Source: CAMLIZ01 sp040758375 (GTDB lineage Bacteria > Pseudomonadota > Gammaproteobacteria > Burkholderiales > Burkholderiaceae_C). From it: a stretch of 64,000 nucleotides of DNA. Under the pieces are notes generated by a model. The model made no database searches. It saw nothing but the letters and a program-made list of their open reading frames with translations, and was not told where the DNA came from. Where the stretch lies: assembly GCA_040758375.1 (NCBI GenBank), contig JBFLWE010000001.1, forward strand, positions 1-64,000. The letters run 5' to 3'. Both the position numbers and the translations under genes were made by a program. Each line of letters begins with the position of its first letter. Position 1 is the first letter of the stretch. Positions 46,442 through 54,098 of the stretch are shown piece after piece.

Positions 46442-47350
46442 ATGAACGAACAACGCACCTGGCTGGGCTTCGCGCTGGTCACCACGCTGTCGTGGGGCGT
46501 TTGGGGCGCCTTCACCGGCCTGCCCACCGAGAACGGCTTTCCCGACACGCTGGTCTATGTGGTGTGGGCGCTGACCATGGTGCCGCCCGCGCTGTATGCC
46601 ATGCGGCGCGCGGGTTGGCGCCTGCAGCGCGACGCGCGCTCGGTTGCGCTGGGCATGAGCATCGGCCTGCTCGGCGCGCTGGGCCAGATGCTGCTGTTCC
46701 GCGCCGTCAAGACCGGCCCGGCATTCCTGATCTTCCCGATCATCTCGCTGTCGCCCGCGCTCACCATCGCGTTGTCGGTGCTGCTGCTGCGCGAGCGCAC
46801 CGGCAGGCTGGGCGCCCTGGGCATTGCGCTGGCGCTGCTGGCGCTGCCGCTGTTCGACTACGCCCCCGGTGCAGTGAAGGAATACGGCCTGTGGTTCCTG
46901 CTCGCGCTGGCCGTGCTGGTGGCCTGGGGCGTGCAGGCCTATGTGATCAAGCTCGCCAATGCGTCGATGGACGCGGAGAGCATCTTCTTCTACATGATGC
47001 TGTCGGCGCTGCTGTCGATTCCTGCGGCGCTGGCGATGACCGACTTCTCTCAGCCCATCCACCTGGGCCCGGGCGGCCCCTGGCTGGCGGCAGTCGTGCA
47101 GGTCCTCAACTCGGTGGGCGCGCTCACGCTGGTGTACGCCTTCCGCGAAGGCAAGGCCATCGTGGTGTCGCCGCTCGTCAACGCCGGCGCGCCGCTGCTC
47201 ACCGCCGTGATCGCGATGGCGATGGCGGGCACGCTGCCGGCACCCACCAAGCTCGGCGCGATCGCGCTCGCGCTCGTCGCCGCGCTGCTGCTCGCGCTGC
47301 AGCCCGACGAGCCCGCGCCGGGCCGCCGCGCCGTGCGCCTGCAAGCCTGA
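46442..47350 (+). CDS. DMT-superfamily sugar permease
   Basis: 302-aa inner membrane protein with about 10 hydrophobic segments and two EamA-like halves. 'LVTTLSWGVWGAFTGLPTENGFPDTLVY' (quoted as WGVWGAFTGLPTENGFPD) and 'AFREGKAIVVSPLVNAGAPL' resemble the glucose/rhamnose-type DMT transporters rather than drug exporters. GGAGACAACCC precedes the ATG. Located between the glycosidase and the catabolic genes, it is the obvious candidate to bring the released monosaccharide (galactosamine, N-acetylgalactosamine or galactose) across the inner membrane. Substrate assignment is inference from position. Confidence 0.8.
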   Translation: MNEQRTWLGFALVTTLSWGVWGAFTGLPTENGFPDTLVYVVWALTMVPPALYAMRRAGWRLQRDARSVALGMSIGLLGALGQMLLFRAVKTGPAFLIFPIISLSPALTIALSVLLLRERTGRLGALGIALALLALPLFDYAPGAVKEYGLWFLLALAVLVAWGVQAYVIKLANASMDAESIFFYMMLSALLSIPAALAMTDFSQPIHLGPGGPWLAAVVQVLNSVGALTLVYAFREGKAIVVSPLVNAGAPLLTAVIAMAMAGTLPAPTKLGAIALALVAALLLALQPDEPAPGRRAVRLQA

Positions 47351-47368
47351 GCACGCCAACCGCCACCC

Positions 47369-48673
47369 ATGCGAGCCATCCTCGACCTGATCCAGCGCCA
47401 CAAGGCCGGCGCACCCGTGGGCCTGTATTCCGTCTGCTCCGCGCACCCGGTGGTGCTGGCCGCGGCCTTGCAGGTGGGCCAGGAGTGCAGCACGCCGGTG
47501 CTGGTGGAAGCCACCTCCAACCAGGTCAACCAGTACGGCGGCTACACCGGCATGAGGCCCGCGGACTTCCGCCGCTACGTGGCCGGCCTGGCGCGCGAGG
47601 CCGGGTTTCCCGAGCAGCGGCTGCTGCTCGGCGGCGACCACCTGGGGCCCAACTGCTGGCAGTCCGAACCCGCAGAGGCCGCGATGGCCAAGGCCGAAGC
47701 CATGGTCGCCGACTACGTGCGCGCGGGCTTCCGCAAGATCCACCTCGACTGCTCCATGGCCTGCGCCGACGATCCGGTCACACTGGACGACGCCACCGTG
47801 GCGGCGCGCGCGGCGCGCTTGTGCGCTGCAGCCGAGGCCGCGCATGCCGAAAGCGGCGGCGAGGCGCCCGTCTACGTGGTGGGCACCGAGGTGCCGGTGC
47901 CGGGCGGTGCCCATGAGGCGCTCGACACGCTGGCGGTCACCACGCCCGGCGCCGCCGCGGGCACGCTGGCCGCGCACCAACTGGCGTTTACGCGCCGCGG
48001 GCTGGGCGCAGCCTGGGAGCGCGTGGTCGGCCTGGTCGTGCAGCCTGGCGTGGAATTCGACCACCACAAGGTGATCGACTACGCGCCCGACAAGGCGCGC
48101 GAACTCAGCCGCTTCATCGACGGCCAGCGCTCGATCGTGTACGAGGCGCACTCCACCGACTACCAGACGCCCGCGGCGCTCAAGGCCCTGGTGGAAGACC
48201 ACTTCGCGATCATCAAGGTCGGCCCCGGCGCCACCTATGCGCTGCGCGAGACGCTGTGGTCGCTGGCCGAGATCGAAGACCTGTGCGTGAGACAGGGACG
48301 CTCGCAGCTCAAGCACGTGGTGCTCGAGACGATGCAGCGGCATCCGCAGCATTGGCAGCGCTACTACCACGATGCCGGGCAACTGCAGCTCGACCTGCAG
48401 TTCAGCCTGAGCGACCGCATCCGCTACTACTGGGCCCATCCGCAGGTGCAGAAGGCGTGCGCCGCCTTGCTTCACAACCTGTCGCAAGGCCCGCTGCCGC
48501 TGACCCTGCTCAGCCAGCACCTGCCCCACCAGTACGCCGCCATCCGCGGCGGCCGCCTGGACAACTCGATACCTCACATCCTCCGGGACGGCGTGGCGCG
48601 CGTGCTGCGCCACTACGCGCGCGCCTCACAGCCCGCCGCCTGGACAACGCACAAGGGAGAACCACTGCAGTGA
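47369..48673 (+). CDS. kbaZ: D-tagatose-1,6-bisphosphate aldolase subunit KbaZ/GatZ type
   Basis: 434-aa GatZ/KbaZ family protein. 'GLYSVCSAHPVVLAAALQVG', 'VLVEATSNQVNQYGGYTGM' and 'LLLGGDHLGPNCWQ' are diagnostic, followed by 'KIHLDCSMACADD' and 'VVGTEVPVPGGAHE'. In E. coli this subunit stabilises the catalytic Y subunit of tagatose-bisphosphate aldolase; comparative genomics has also suggested a tagatose-6-phosphate kinase role for related AgaZ proteins. No Y subunit gene is in the cluster. It overlaps the AgaS-like gene (GTGA), so the two are translated together. Confidence 0.9.
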   Translation: MRAILDLIQRHKAGAPVGLYSVCSAHPVVLAAALQVGQECSTPVLVEATSNQVNQYGGYTGMRPADFRRYVAGLAREAGFPEQRLLLGGDHLGPNCWQSEPAEAAMAKAEAMVADYVRAGFRKIHLDCSMACADDPVTLDDATVAARAARLCAAAEAAHAESGGEAPVYVVGTEVPVPGGAHEALDTLAVTTPGAAAGTLAAHQLAFTRRGLGAAWERVVGLVVQPGVEFDHHKVIDYAPDKARELSRFIDGQRSIVYEAHSTDYQTPAALKALVEDHFAIIKVGPGATYALRETLWSLAEIEDLCVRQGRSQLKHVVLETMQRHPQHWQRYYHDAGQLQLDLQFSLSDRIRYYWAHPQVQKACAALLHNLSQGPLPLTLLSQHLPHQYAAIRGGRLDNSIPHILRDGVARVLRHYARASQPAAWTTHKGEPLQ

Positions 48674-49833
48674 CATGCCTAGGATTCACCGACGCGCAGC
48701 TGGCCGAGCTGGGCGCTGCCTGGACCGCGCGCGAGATCGAACAGCAGCCGCAGCTCTGGGCCGAGGTGCTCGCCGCCACCCGGCGCCCGCCGCAAGTGGA
48801 GCGGCTGCTCGCGCGCAAGGAGCTTCGCCTCCTGCTCACCGGCGCGGGCTCCTCGGCCTACATCGGCGAATGCCTGGCGCCGGCCATCCTGCGCCGCACC
48901 GGCCGCCGCGTGGACGCGGTGGCCACCACCGACCTGGTGGCCGGGCCGCAGCGCTACATCCAGCGCGACGTGCCCACGCTGATGGTGTCGTTCGCGCGCT
49001 CGGGCAACAGCCCGGAGAGCGTGGCCGCGCTGAAGATCGCCGACGAGATGATGGACGAGTGCCACCACCTCGTGCTCACCTGCAACGAAGAGGGCGACCT
49101 GTGCCGCTGGGCGCGCGCCTGCTCCACAGCCGAGATCGTGCTGATGCCGCCGCAGGCCCACGACCGCGGCTTCGCGATGACCTCCAGCTTCACCTCGCTG
49201 CTGCTGTCGGCCGCGCGCATCTTCGACGTGGTGGATGCGTCGGCCGCCCCCGCGCTGGCGGCCGGCGCCGCCGACGTGATGCAGCGCGGGCTGGCGCTGG
49301 CCCGCGAACTCGCCGGGCGCCGCTACGAGCGCGTGTTCTACCTCGGCAGCAACGAGCTCAAGGGCCTGGCTCGTGAAGCTGCGCTCAAGCTGCTGGAACT
49401 CACCGACGGCAGCGTGGTGTCGTCCTTCGATTCCAGCCTCGGCTTCCGCCATGGCCCCAAGACCATCATCAACGACCGCACGCTCGTGGTGCTGTTCGTC
49501 TCCAACGATCCGTACACGCGCCAGTACGACCTCGACCTCTTGCACGAGTTGCGCGCCGAGGGGCATGCCGGGCGCGTGCTCGCGCTGGGCGCCAAGGGCG
49601 GAGGGCTCGACGCGCAGCATGACTTCATCCTCCGCGGGCTGTTCGAAGCCAGCGACCTCGAAATCAGCCTGCCGCTGGCGATGTTTGCGCAGACCTTCGC
49701 GTTGCAGCAGTCGATCCGGCTCGGGCGCAAGCCCGACAACCCCAGCGTGTCCGGCACCGTCAACCGCGTGGTGCAGGGCGTCAAGATCTACCAGCCGCCG
49801 GCAGCAGGGGGCAGCGATGTACCTGGGCATTGA
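48670..49833 (+). CDS. agaS: AgaS-type galactosamine-6-phosphate deaminase/isomerase (SIS domain)
   Basis: 387 aa, GTG start overlapping the kbaZ stop; AGGGAG lies about 11 nt upstream. Two SIS domains: 'LLLTGAGSSAYIGECLAP' and 'MVSFARSGNSPESVAALKI' in the first, 'VFYLGSNELKGLAREAALKL' and 'DSSLGFRHGPKTIINDRT' in the second. The long HGPK(T/S) motif and overall length match AgaS. AgaS turns galactosamine-6-phosphate into tagatose-6-phosphate plus ammonia. Its gene sits between kbaZ and the sugar kinase, so the pathway GalN -> GalN-6-P -> tagatose-6-P is directly encoded. Confidence 0.9.
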   Translation: MTCLGFTDAQLAELGAAWTAREIEQQPQLWAEVLAATRRPPQVERLLARKELRLLLTGAGSSAYIGECLAPAILRRTGRRVDAVATTDLVAGPQRYIQRDVPTLMVSFARSGNSPESVAALKIADEMMDECHHLVLTCNEEGDLCRWARACSTAEIVLMPPQAHDRGFAMTSSFTSLLLSAARIFDVVDASAAPALAAGAADVMQRGLALARELAGRRYERVFYLGSNELKGLAREAALKLLELTDGSVVSSFDSSLGFRHGPKTIINDRTLVVLFVSNDPYTRQYDLDLLHELRAEGHAGRVLALGAKGGGLDAQHDFILRGLFEASDLEISLPLAMFAQTFALQQSIRLGRKPDNPSVSGTVNRVVQGVKIYQPPAAGGSDVPGH

Positions 49834-50803
49834 CGGCGGCGGCAGCAAGACCGCCTTCGCACTGGTCGACCGCACAGGGCGCGTGCTTGCGCGCCACGAC
49901 GAGAGCGGCCTGTACCACCCCGAGATCGGGCTCGACGGCGTGGCCCAGGTGCTCCGGCGCGGCGTGTCCTGCACACTCTCGGCGGCCGGCCTGCCGGTGG
50001 AGCGGGTGACGTTCGCCTTCGTCGGCCTGCCCGCCTATGGCGAAGACGCGCAGCTGCAGCCGCAGCTCGATGCACTGCCCTCGGTGGCGCTGCCGCCGGG
50101 GCGCTATGGCTGCGGCAACGACGTCGTGTGCAGCTGGGCCGGCTCGCTGGCGTGCGAAGACGGCATCAGCGTGGTGGCCGGCACCGGCTCCATCGCCTAC
50201 GGCCGGATCGGTGCGCGCAGCGCGCGCGCCGGCGGCTGGGGCGAGCTGCTGGGCGACGAAGGCTCGGCCTACTGGATCGCACGCGAAGGCCTGGCGCTGT
50301 TCGCGCAGATGAGCGACGGCAGGCTGCCGCGCGGGCCGCTGCACGAGATCGTGCGGCGCGAACTGCGGCTCGGCCGCGACCTGGAGCTGTGCGCATGGGT
50401 CTATGGCAGCAGCGCGGGCCGCTGCGAGCTCGCCCGCCTCGCCCCGCTGGTCACCCAGGCCGCGAACGCGGGCGACCTGCGGGCACAAGCCCTGCTGGCC
50501 TCTGCCGCTGCCCACCTGGCGGAGCTGGTGGTGGCGGTGCGCGGCCTGCTCGGCGCGCCGCCCGGCAAGCCGATGGCGGTCTCGTACTCCGGTGGCCTGT
50601 TCCACGGCGCGGCAGGCTTGCTCGACGATTTCTGCCGCGCACTGCAGCAGCGCGGCCAGTGCTTCAGCGTGCGCCCGCCCTTGCTGGCGCCCGCGATCGG
50701 CGCCGCGCTGTTTGCGGCACAGTGCGCAGGCACGCCCCTCGACCGGGAGGCCCGCGCCACGCTGGCCGGCCAGCACGCCGCCGGCACGGAGCGCGCGACA
50801 TGA
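49817..50803 (+). CDS. BadF/NagK-type amino-sugar kinase
   Basis: 328-aa actin-fold kinase. The N-terminus 'MYLGIDGGGSKTAFALVD' is the phosphate-1 motif. 'GISVVAGTGSIAYGR' and 'GGWGELLGDEGSAYWIAREG' are typical of N-acetylglucosamine kinase-like proteins of the BadF/BadG family, to which the AgaK kinases of non-PTS galactosamine pathways belong. It overlaps agaS by 17 nt and the regulator gene by 4 nt. The predicted reaction is ATP-dependent phosphorylation of galactosamine or N-acetylgalactosamine at C6, needed because import here is not by PTS. Exact specificity is inferred from neighbours. Confidence 0.85.
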   Translation: MYLGIDGGGSKTAFALVDRTGRVLARHDESGLYHPEIGLDGVAQVLRRGVSCTLSAAGLPVERVTFAFVGLPAYGEDAQLQPQLDALPSVALPPGRYGCGNDVVCSWAGSLACEDGISVVAGTGSIAYGRIGARSARAGGWGELLGDEGSAYWIAREGLALFAQMSDGRLPRGPLHEIVRRELRLGRDLELCAWVYGSSAGRCELARLAPLVTQAANAGDLRAQALLASAAAHLAELVVAVRGLLGAPPGKPMAVSYSGGLFHGAAGLLDDFCRALQQRGQCFSVRPPLLAPAIGAALFAAQCAGTPLDREARATLAGQHAAGTERAT

Positions 50804-51642
50804 CAACCTCCAATCCGACACCCACGATGCGCAAGAAGAACGAATCGCTCACCAAGCCCCGCGCCGAAGACAGCGGCTTGCTGCTCGAGGAGCGGCGGCG
50901 CCAGATCCGCGAGCTGATCCTCGAAAAGGGCAGCGTCACCACCGAGGAGCTGGCCGAGCGCTTCCATACCTCGATGGTCACGATCCGCGGCGACCTGAAG
51001 GCCCTGGCCGACGCCGGCGCCCTGGTGCGCACGCACGGTGGCGCGGTGGTGCTGCGCGACAACGAAGACATTCCCATCGGCATCAAGGAGACGCTGCACC
51101 TGGCCGAGAAGATGCGCATCGCCAGCGCTGCCGCGGCCATGATCCGCGACGGCGAGACCATCATGCTCGACTCCGGCTCCACCACCGGCGAGATCGCCAA
51201 GAAGATCCGCACACTGCCGCTGCAGTCGATCAACGTGATCACCAACGCGCTCAACGTCGCAGTGATCCTGGCCAACGCCCCCCACGTGCGGCTGGTCATG
51301 CTGGGCGGTGTGCTACGGCCCAATTCCTATTCGCTGTCGGGCCCGCAGGCCGAAGCCGCACTGGCCGGCCTGCAGGCCGACCGCCTGTTTCTCGGCGTGG
51401 ACAGCCTCGACCCCGAAGTGGGCCTGATGACGCCCCACCTGTACGAGGCGCAGCTCAACGCGCAGATGATCCGCTCGTCGCGCCAGGTGATCGCGGTGGC
51501 CGATTCTTCCAAGCTCTCGCGGCGCAACCTCTCGGTGATCGCCAAGGTGGAACAGATCCACATGCTGATCACCGACACCGCCGCCAGCCCATCCGTCGTG
51601 AGCGCGCTGCAGCAGCGCGGCCTCGAAGTGCTGATGGTCTGA
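50800..51642 (+). CDS. agaR: DeoR family transcriptional regulator, AgaR-like
   Basis: 280 aa; ATG at 50800 overlaps the kinase stop. DeoR HTH at about 30-87 ('RRRQIRELILEKGSVTTEELAERF' quoted as ILEKGSVTTEELAERFHTS, plus 'MVTIRGDLKALADAGALVRTHGG' quoted as TIRGDLKALADAGALVRTH). A sugar-phosphate-binding DeoRC domain follows at about 105-260 ('LDSGSTTGEIAKKI', 'NVITNALNVAVILA', 'VMLGGVLRPNSYSLSG'). 'NEDIPIGIKETLHLAEKMRIA' fits the AgaR group. It is probably a repressor relieved by galactosamine-6-P or tagatose-6-P and acts at the palindromes before the receptor gene. Confidence 0.88.
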   Translation: MTTSNPTPTMRKKNESLTKPRAEDSGLLLEERRRQIRELILEKGSVTTEELAERFHTSMVTIRGDLKALADAGALVRTHGGAVVLRDNEDIPIGIKETLHLAEKMRIASAAAAMIRDGETIMLDSGSTTGEIAKKIRTLPLQSINVITNALNVAVILANAPHVRLVMLGGVLRPNSYSLSGPQAEAALAGLQADRLFLGVDSLDPEVGLMTPHLYEAQLNAQMIRSSRQVIAVADSSKLSRRNLSVIAKVEQIHMLITDTAASPSVVSALQQRGLEVLMV

Positions 51643-51668
51643 CAAGCACGACCCGCAGGTTCCACAAG

Positions 51669-51685
51669 CTCCCGGGCCCGGGGAG
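51669..51685. promoter_or_regulatory. GC palindrome CTCCCGGGCCCGGGGAG between agaR and GH114 genes
   Basis: A near-perfect palindrome lies in the 83-nt gap ahead of the GH114 gene. It could form a transcript hairpin that attenuates expression between the regulator and the secreted enzyme. No clear poly-T follows and no AgaR-type palindrome is visible here. AAGGAG at 51711-51716 is the ribosome site of the GH114 gene, 9 nt from its ATG. Confidence 0.35.
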
Positions 51686-51725
51686 ACCCCTCAACCATGC
51701 TCTTGCGAGCAAGGAGAAACAACCC

Positions 51726-53204
51726 ATGAAACGAGAAACCCAAGGCAGCCGCAAGGCCCGACAGATGCAGGTGCTGGCCACGCTGATGGCCAGCTGCGCC
51801 GGCGCAGCGCTGCTCAGCGGCTGTGGGGGTGGTGGCGACGCCGACACCGGCCCGCTCGACGCCGCGGCCACCGCCGCAGCCGACCAGCACGGCAGGCGCA
51901 CCGTGCTGGCCGCCGCCAACCCGAGCGCCAAGCTCACCACCTCGATCAACCCCATCATCGCCACGCACCTCGACGCCTGCACCCAGGCAGTGGCCTCCAG
52001 CTGGGACATCAAGCTGATGAGCTGCGCCGGCACCAACGTGCAGAAGTTCCAGTTCATGCCGGTGGCCTCGGGCACCGACGTCTACCTGCTGAAGAACGTG
52101 GCCACCGGCCTGTGCATCAAGGCCACCGGCACCAGCTCCGGCGCCTTCGTGGACCTCGCCGAGTGCACCGGCGCCACCCGCCAGCAGTTCCAGCTCGCGG
52201 TGCAGGGCGCCGATCTCGTGCAGGTCAAGAGCTTCGCCAGCGGCCTGTGCCTGACCGCGCCGTCGAAGCTGAACTCGGTCTCGTTCTCGGTCGCCACCTG
52301 CTCAGGCAACAACGAAGCGCAGACTTTCCGCATCCCGATCGAGGCACCCGCACCCGCACCCGCACCCGCACCCGCACCCGCACCCGCACCTGCACCTGCA
52401 CCTGCGCCTGCGCCTGCACCTGCACCTGCCCCTGCGCCCGCTCCGGCTCCCGGCACCTGGTGGAAGCCCGTCGCTTCCGATACCTGGCAGTGGCAACTCC
52501 GGGGCACGATGAACACGTCCTACAACGTCGCGATCTACGACATCGACCTGTTCGACACCAGCTCCAGCACGATCAGTCAGCTCAAGGCCGCGGGCCGCAA
52601 GGTGGCGTGCTACTTCTCCGCCGGCAGCTCCGAAGACTGGCGCCCCGACTATTCGCGGTTCACGGCCGCCGACCAGGGCCAGGAGCTGATCATCAACGAG
52701 GAAACCGGCGAAACCTGGCCAGGCGAGAAGTGGCTGGATATTCGATCAGCCAATGTCCGCACGATCATGAAAGCCCGCCTCGACCTTGCCAAGTCCAAGG
52801 GTTGCGACGGCGTCGAGCCCGACAACGTGGACGGCTACACCAACAGCACCGGCTTCCCGCTCACGGCGCAAGACCAGCTCGACTACAACCGCTTCATCGC
52901 CAACGAAGCGCACAGCCGCGGCCTGGCCGTGGCGCTGAAGAACGACGTCGACCAGTTGAACGATCTCGAGCCCTGGTTCGACTTCGCGGTCAACGAAGAG
53001 TGCCACGAGCACACCGAGTGCGCCGGATACAGCGTGTTCACCTCCAAGAACAAGCCGGTGCTCAACGCCGAGTACGCCTCCGTCTACCAGACGAACGAGG
53101 AAGGCGCGCGCGACGCGCTGTGCGCGGCAGCCCGCGCCGCCAACATGCGCACGCTGGTGCTACCGCTGGATCTGGACGACAGCTCCCGCTACAGCTGCGA
53201 CTAG
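51726..53204 (+). CDS. secreted lipoprotein endo-alpha-1,4-polygalactosaminidase (GH114) with ricin-type lectin domain
   Basis: 492 aa. The signal peptide ends in lipobox LSGC (Cys33). Residues about 60-203 form a ricin B-type beta-trefoil lectin domain with repeated 'GLCIKATG', 'GLCLTAPS' and 'FQF/FQL' ends of each lobe. A low-complexity Ala-Pro linker spans about 206-243. The GH114 domain (about 245-490) starts 'TWQWQLRGTMNTSYNVAIYD', has 'GRKVACYFSAGSSEDWRPDY' and the acidic signature DGVEPDNVDG at 361-370, and ends 'LVLPLDLDDSSRYSCD'. GH114 enzymes cut alpha-1,4-linked galactosamine polymers. As a lipid-anchored surface enzyme it should produce oligosaccharides for the receptor encoded in the same cluster. 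Confidence 0.9.
   Translation: MKRETQGSRKARQMQVLATLMASCAGAALLSGCGGGGDADTGPLDAAATAAADQHGRRTVLAAANPSAKLTTSINPIIATHLDACTQAVASSWDIKLMSCAGTNVQKFQFMPVASGTDVYLLKNVATGLCIKATGTSSGAFVDLAECTGATRQQFQLAVQGADLVQVKSFASGLCLTAPSKLNSVSFSVATCSGNNEAQTFRIPIEAPAPAPAPAPAPAPAPAPAPAPAPAPAPAPAPAPAPGTWWKPVASDTWQWQLRGTMNTSYNVAIYDIDLFDTSSSTISQLKAAGRKVACYFSAGSSEDWRPDYSRFTAADQGQELIINEETGETWPGEKWLDIRSANVRTIMKARLDLAKSKGCDGVEPDNVDGYTNSTGFPLTAQDQLDYNRFIANEAHSRGLAVALKNDVDQLNDLEPWFDFAVNEECHEHTECAGYSVFTSKNKPVLNAEYASVYQTNEEGARDALCAAARAANMRTLVLPLDLDDSSRYSCD
52343..52452 (+). repeat. hexanucleotide repeat coding the Ala-Pro linker
   Basis: About eighteen tandem GCACCC / GCACCT-type units encode (Ala-Pro)n between lectin and catalytic domains of the GH114 lipoprotein. 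The first half is almost pure CACCCG, the second half mixed CACCTG/CGCCTG. Because units are 6 nt, slippage changes linker length without shifting the frame. Confidence 0.9.
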
Positions 53205-53257
53205 AGGGCCGAGCGGGCGTGCACCGGCAGATGCGGTGCAGGCCCGACGATGCCCAA

Positions 53258-53292
53258 ACGAAACGGCCTGGCCACTTGCGTGACCAGGCCGT
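53258..53292 (-). terminator. rho-independent terminator of the former tRNA-Lys gene
   Basis: 9-bp perfect stem (ACGGCCTGG / CCAGGCCGT, 53263-53271 with 53284-53292) followed on the minus strand by TTCGTTT. It stands just after the tRNA 3' end on that strand and is probably the native terminator of the tRNA-Lys gene. It could also end the GH114 transcript coming from the other side. Confidence 0.75.
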
Positions 53293-53300
53293 CGTGTATT

Positions 53301-53348
53301 TGGTGGGCCCTGTAGGATTCGAACCTACGACCAACGGATTAAGAGTCC
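53301..53348 (-). tRNA. displaced 3' part of tRNA-Lys(CTT), attachment-site scar of an integrative element
   Basis: Read on the minus strand: GGACTCTTAATCC (anticodon loop CTCTTAA, anticodon CTT), variable region GTTGGTC, a perfect T-arm GTAGG-TTCGAAT-CCTAC, then AGGGCCC-A-CCA. The 5' half is missing: upstream of GGA the sequence (GGTGG...) gives only 3 of 5 anticodon-stem pairs, and no acceptor strand complementary to AGGGCCC is present. This is what remains on one side when an element integrates into the anticodon region of a tRNA gene and restores the 3' end at its other side. The intact copy should lie beyond 64,000. Confidence 0.8.
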
Positions 53349-53421
53349 CACCTGCCACCCTGAGCCGGTTCGCACAAGTCGTTGTCAACGTTGAATAATT
53401 TGGCTTTTCTGCGCCTGGCGT

Positions 53422-53475
53422 TTTGTGCCGCAAGCGGGCCGATTTCAGGCTGTTTTTTCGAAGTTGCGGCACAAA
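53422..53475. repeat. 12-bp perfect inverted repeat near the attachment site
   Basis: TTTGTGCCGCAA (53422-53433) and TTGCGGCACAAA (53464-53475) are exact complements separated by 30 nt, starting 74 nt inside the element from the tRNA core. This position suits integrase arm or excisionase binding sites; a terminator-like role is less likely with so long a loop. Confidence 0.6.
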
Positions 53476-53537
53476 TCCGTCACAGCGATTCGGTGCGGAT
53501 CAGGGCTGTCTCACGAGGTCTATGTGGCCCCTCGATT

Positions 53538-54098
53538 TCACGCTTGAGGCAGGTCGTTGCCCTGCGCTTCGACGGCTTTGGCCCAACGGCGGATGGCGGC
53601 CTTCAGACGACGTTGCGCAGCATCGTCCAGCGGCATCGCCGCCACGAGATCCAGCACCTGCTCGGGCTTCACGTAGCGATGCGCGAACATCGCCATGCAG
53701 AACTCGCGGTCCTTGTCGCGCCCCGCCGCGGCCTTCGACATGAACAGGTCGGGCAAATCGAGGCAGTAGCCGACGCGCTGGTTGGTCGCGGCGCTCTGCA
53801 CCCTGTGGACGCGGTCAATCCAGCCTCGCGGCAGTACGGCCGTTTCGGGACCAACGCCTTGCGCGTAGTAGCCGTAGGTCTGGTGAAACTGCGAGCCTTC
53901 ACCGATGGCGCCATCGATCCTGTCGGCGAGTTCGGGGGCCTGCAGCGGATAGATGTCCGCTTCGGCCGACATCGTGAAGACCTCGGGCGGATTCGGGACC
54001 GGACCCAGTATCGATTGGCTGCCGACGATGATGAACTCGTACTGGTCCGTCACGTCCGCGCTGGCGCGGATGATGTGTTCGAGTTCGTCGCGGGTCAT
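53538..54098 (-). CDS. DUF6036-like nucleotidyltransferase-fold protein, probable toxin
   Basis: 186 aa. 'YEFIIVGSQSILGPVP' resembles the GS(x)S helix motif of minimal nucleotidyltransferases, and 'EADIYPLQAPELADRI' supplies the acidic DxD-like residues at the next strand. 'RGWIDRV' and 'CLDLPDLFMSKAAAGRDKDREF' (quoted as DLFMSKAAAGRDKDREF) match proteins annotated DUF6036 that accompany small HTH genes. The gene overlaps the upstream XRE gene (ATGA), the usual arrangement of a type II-like toxin-antitoxin module. Activity as a nucleotidyltransferase toxin is an inference from this architecture. Confidence 0.65.
   Translation of the reverse strand: MTRDELEHIIRASADVTDQYEFIIVGSQSILGPVPNPPEVFTMSAEADIYPLQAPELADRIDGAIGEGSQFHQTYGYYAQGVGPETAVLPRGWIDRVHRVQSAATNQRVGYCLDLPDLFMSKAAAGRDKDREFCMAMFAHRYVKPEQVLDLVAAMPLDDAAQRRLKAAIRRWAKAVEAQGNDLPQA

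Noticed and set aside
48256..48669. Upstream extension of the AgaS frame
   Set aside because: It lies antisense-free but out of frame over the well-conserved KbaZ C-terminus and has no family similarity. The GTG at 48670 starts the conserved region.
52343..52452. CRISPR-like repeat array
   Set aside because: Units are 6 nt, contiguous and in frame, encoding an Ala-Pro linker. There are no spacers and no cas genes anywhere in the window.
53301..53375. A complete functional tRNA-Lys gene
   Set aside because: Only the 3' half fits. The sequence upstream of GGACTCTTAA lacks an acceptor strand complementary to AGGGCCC, and the anticodon stem has two mismatches.
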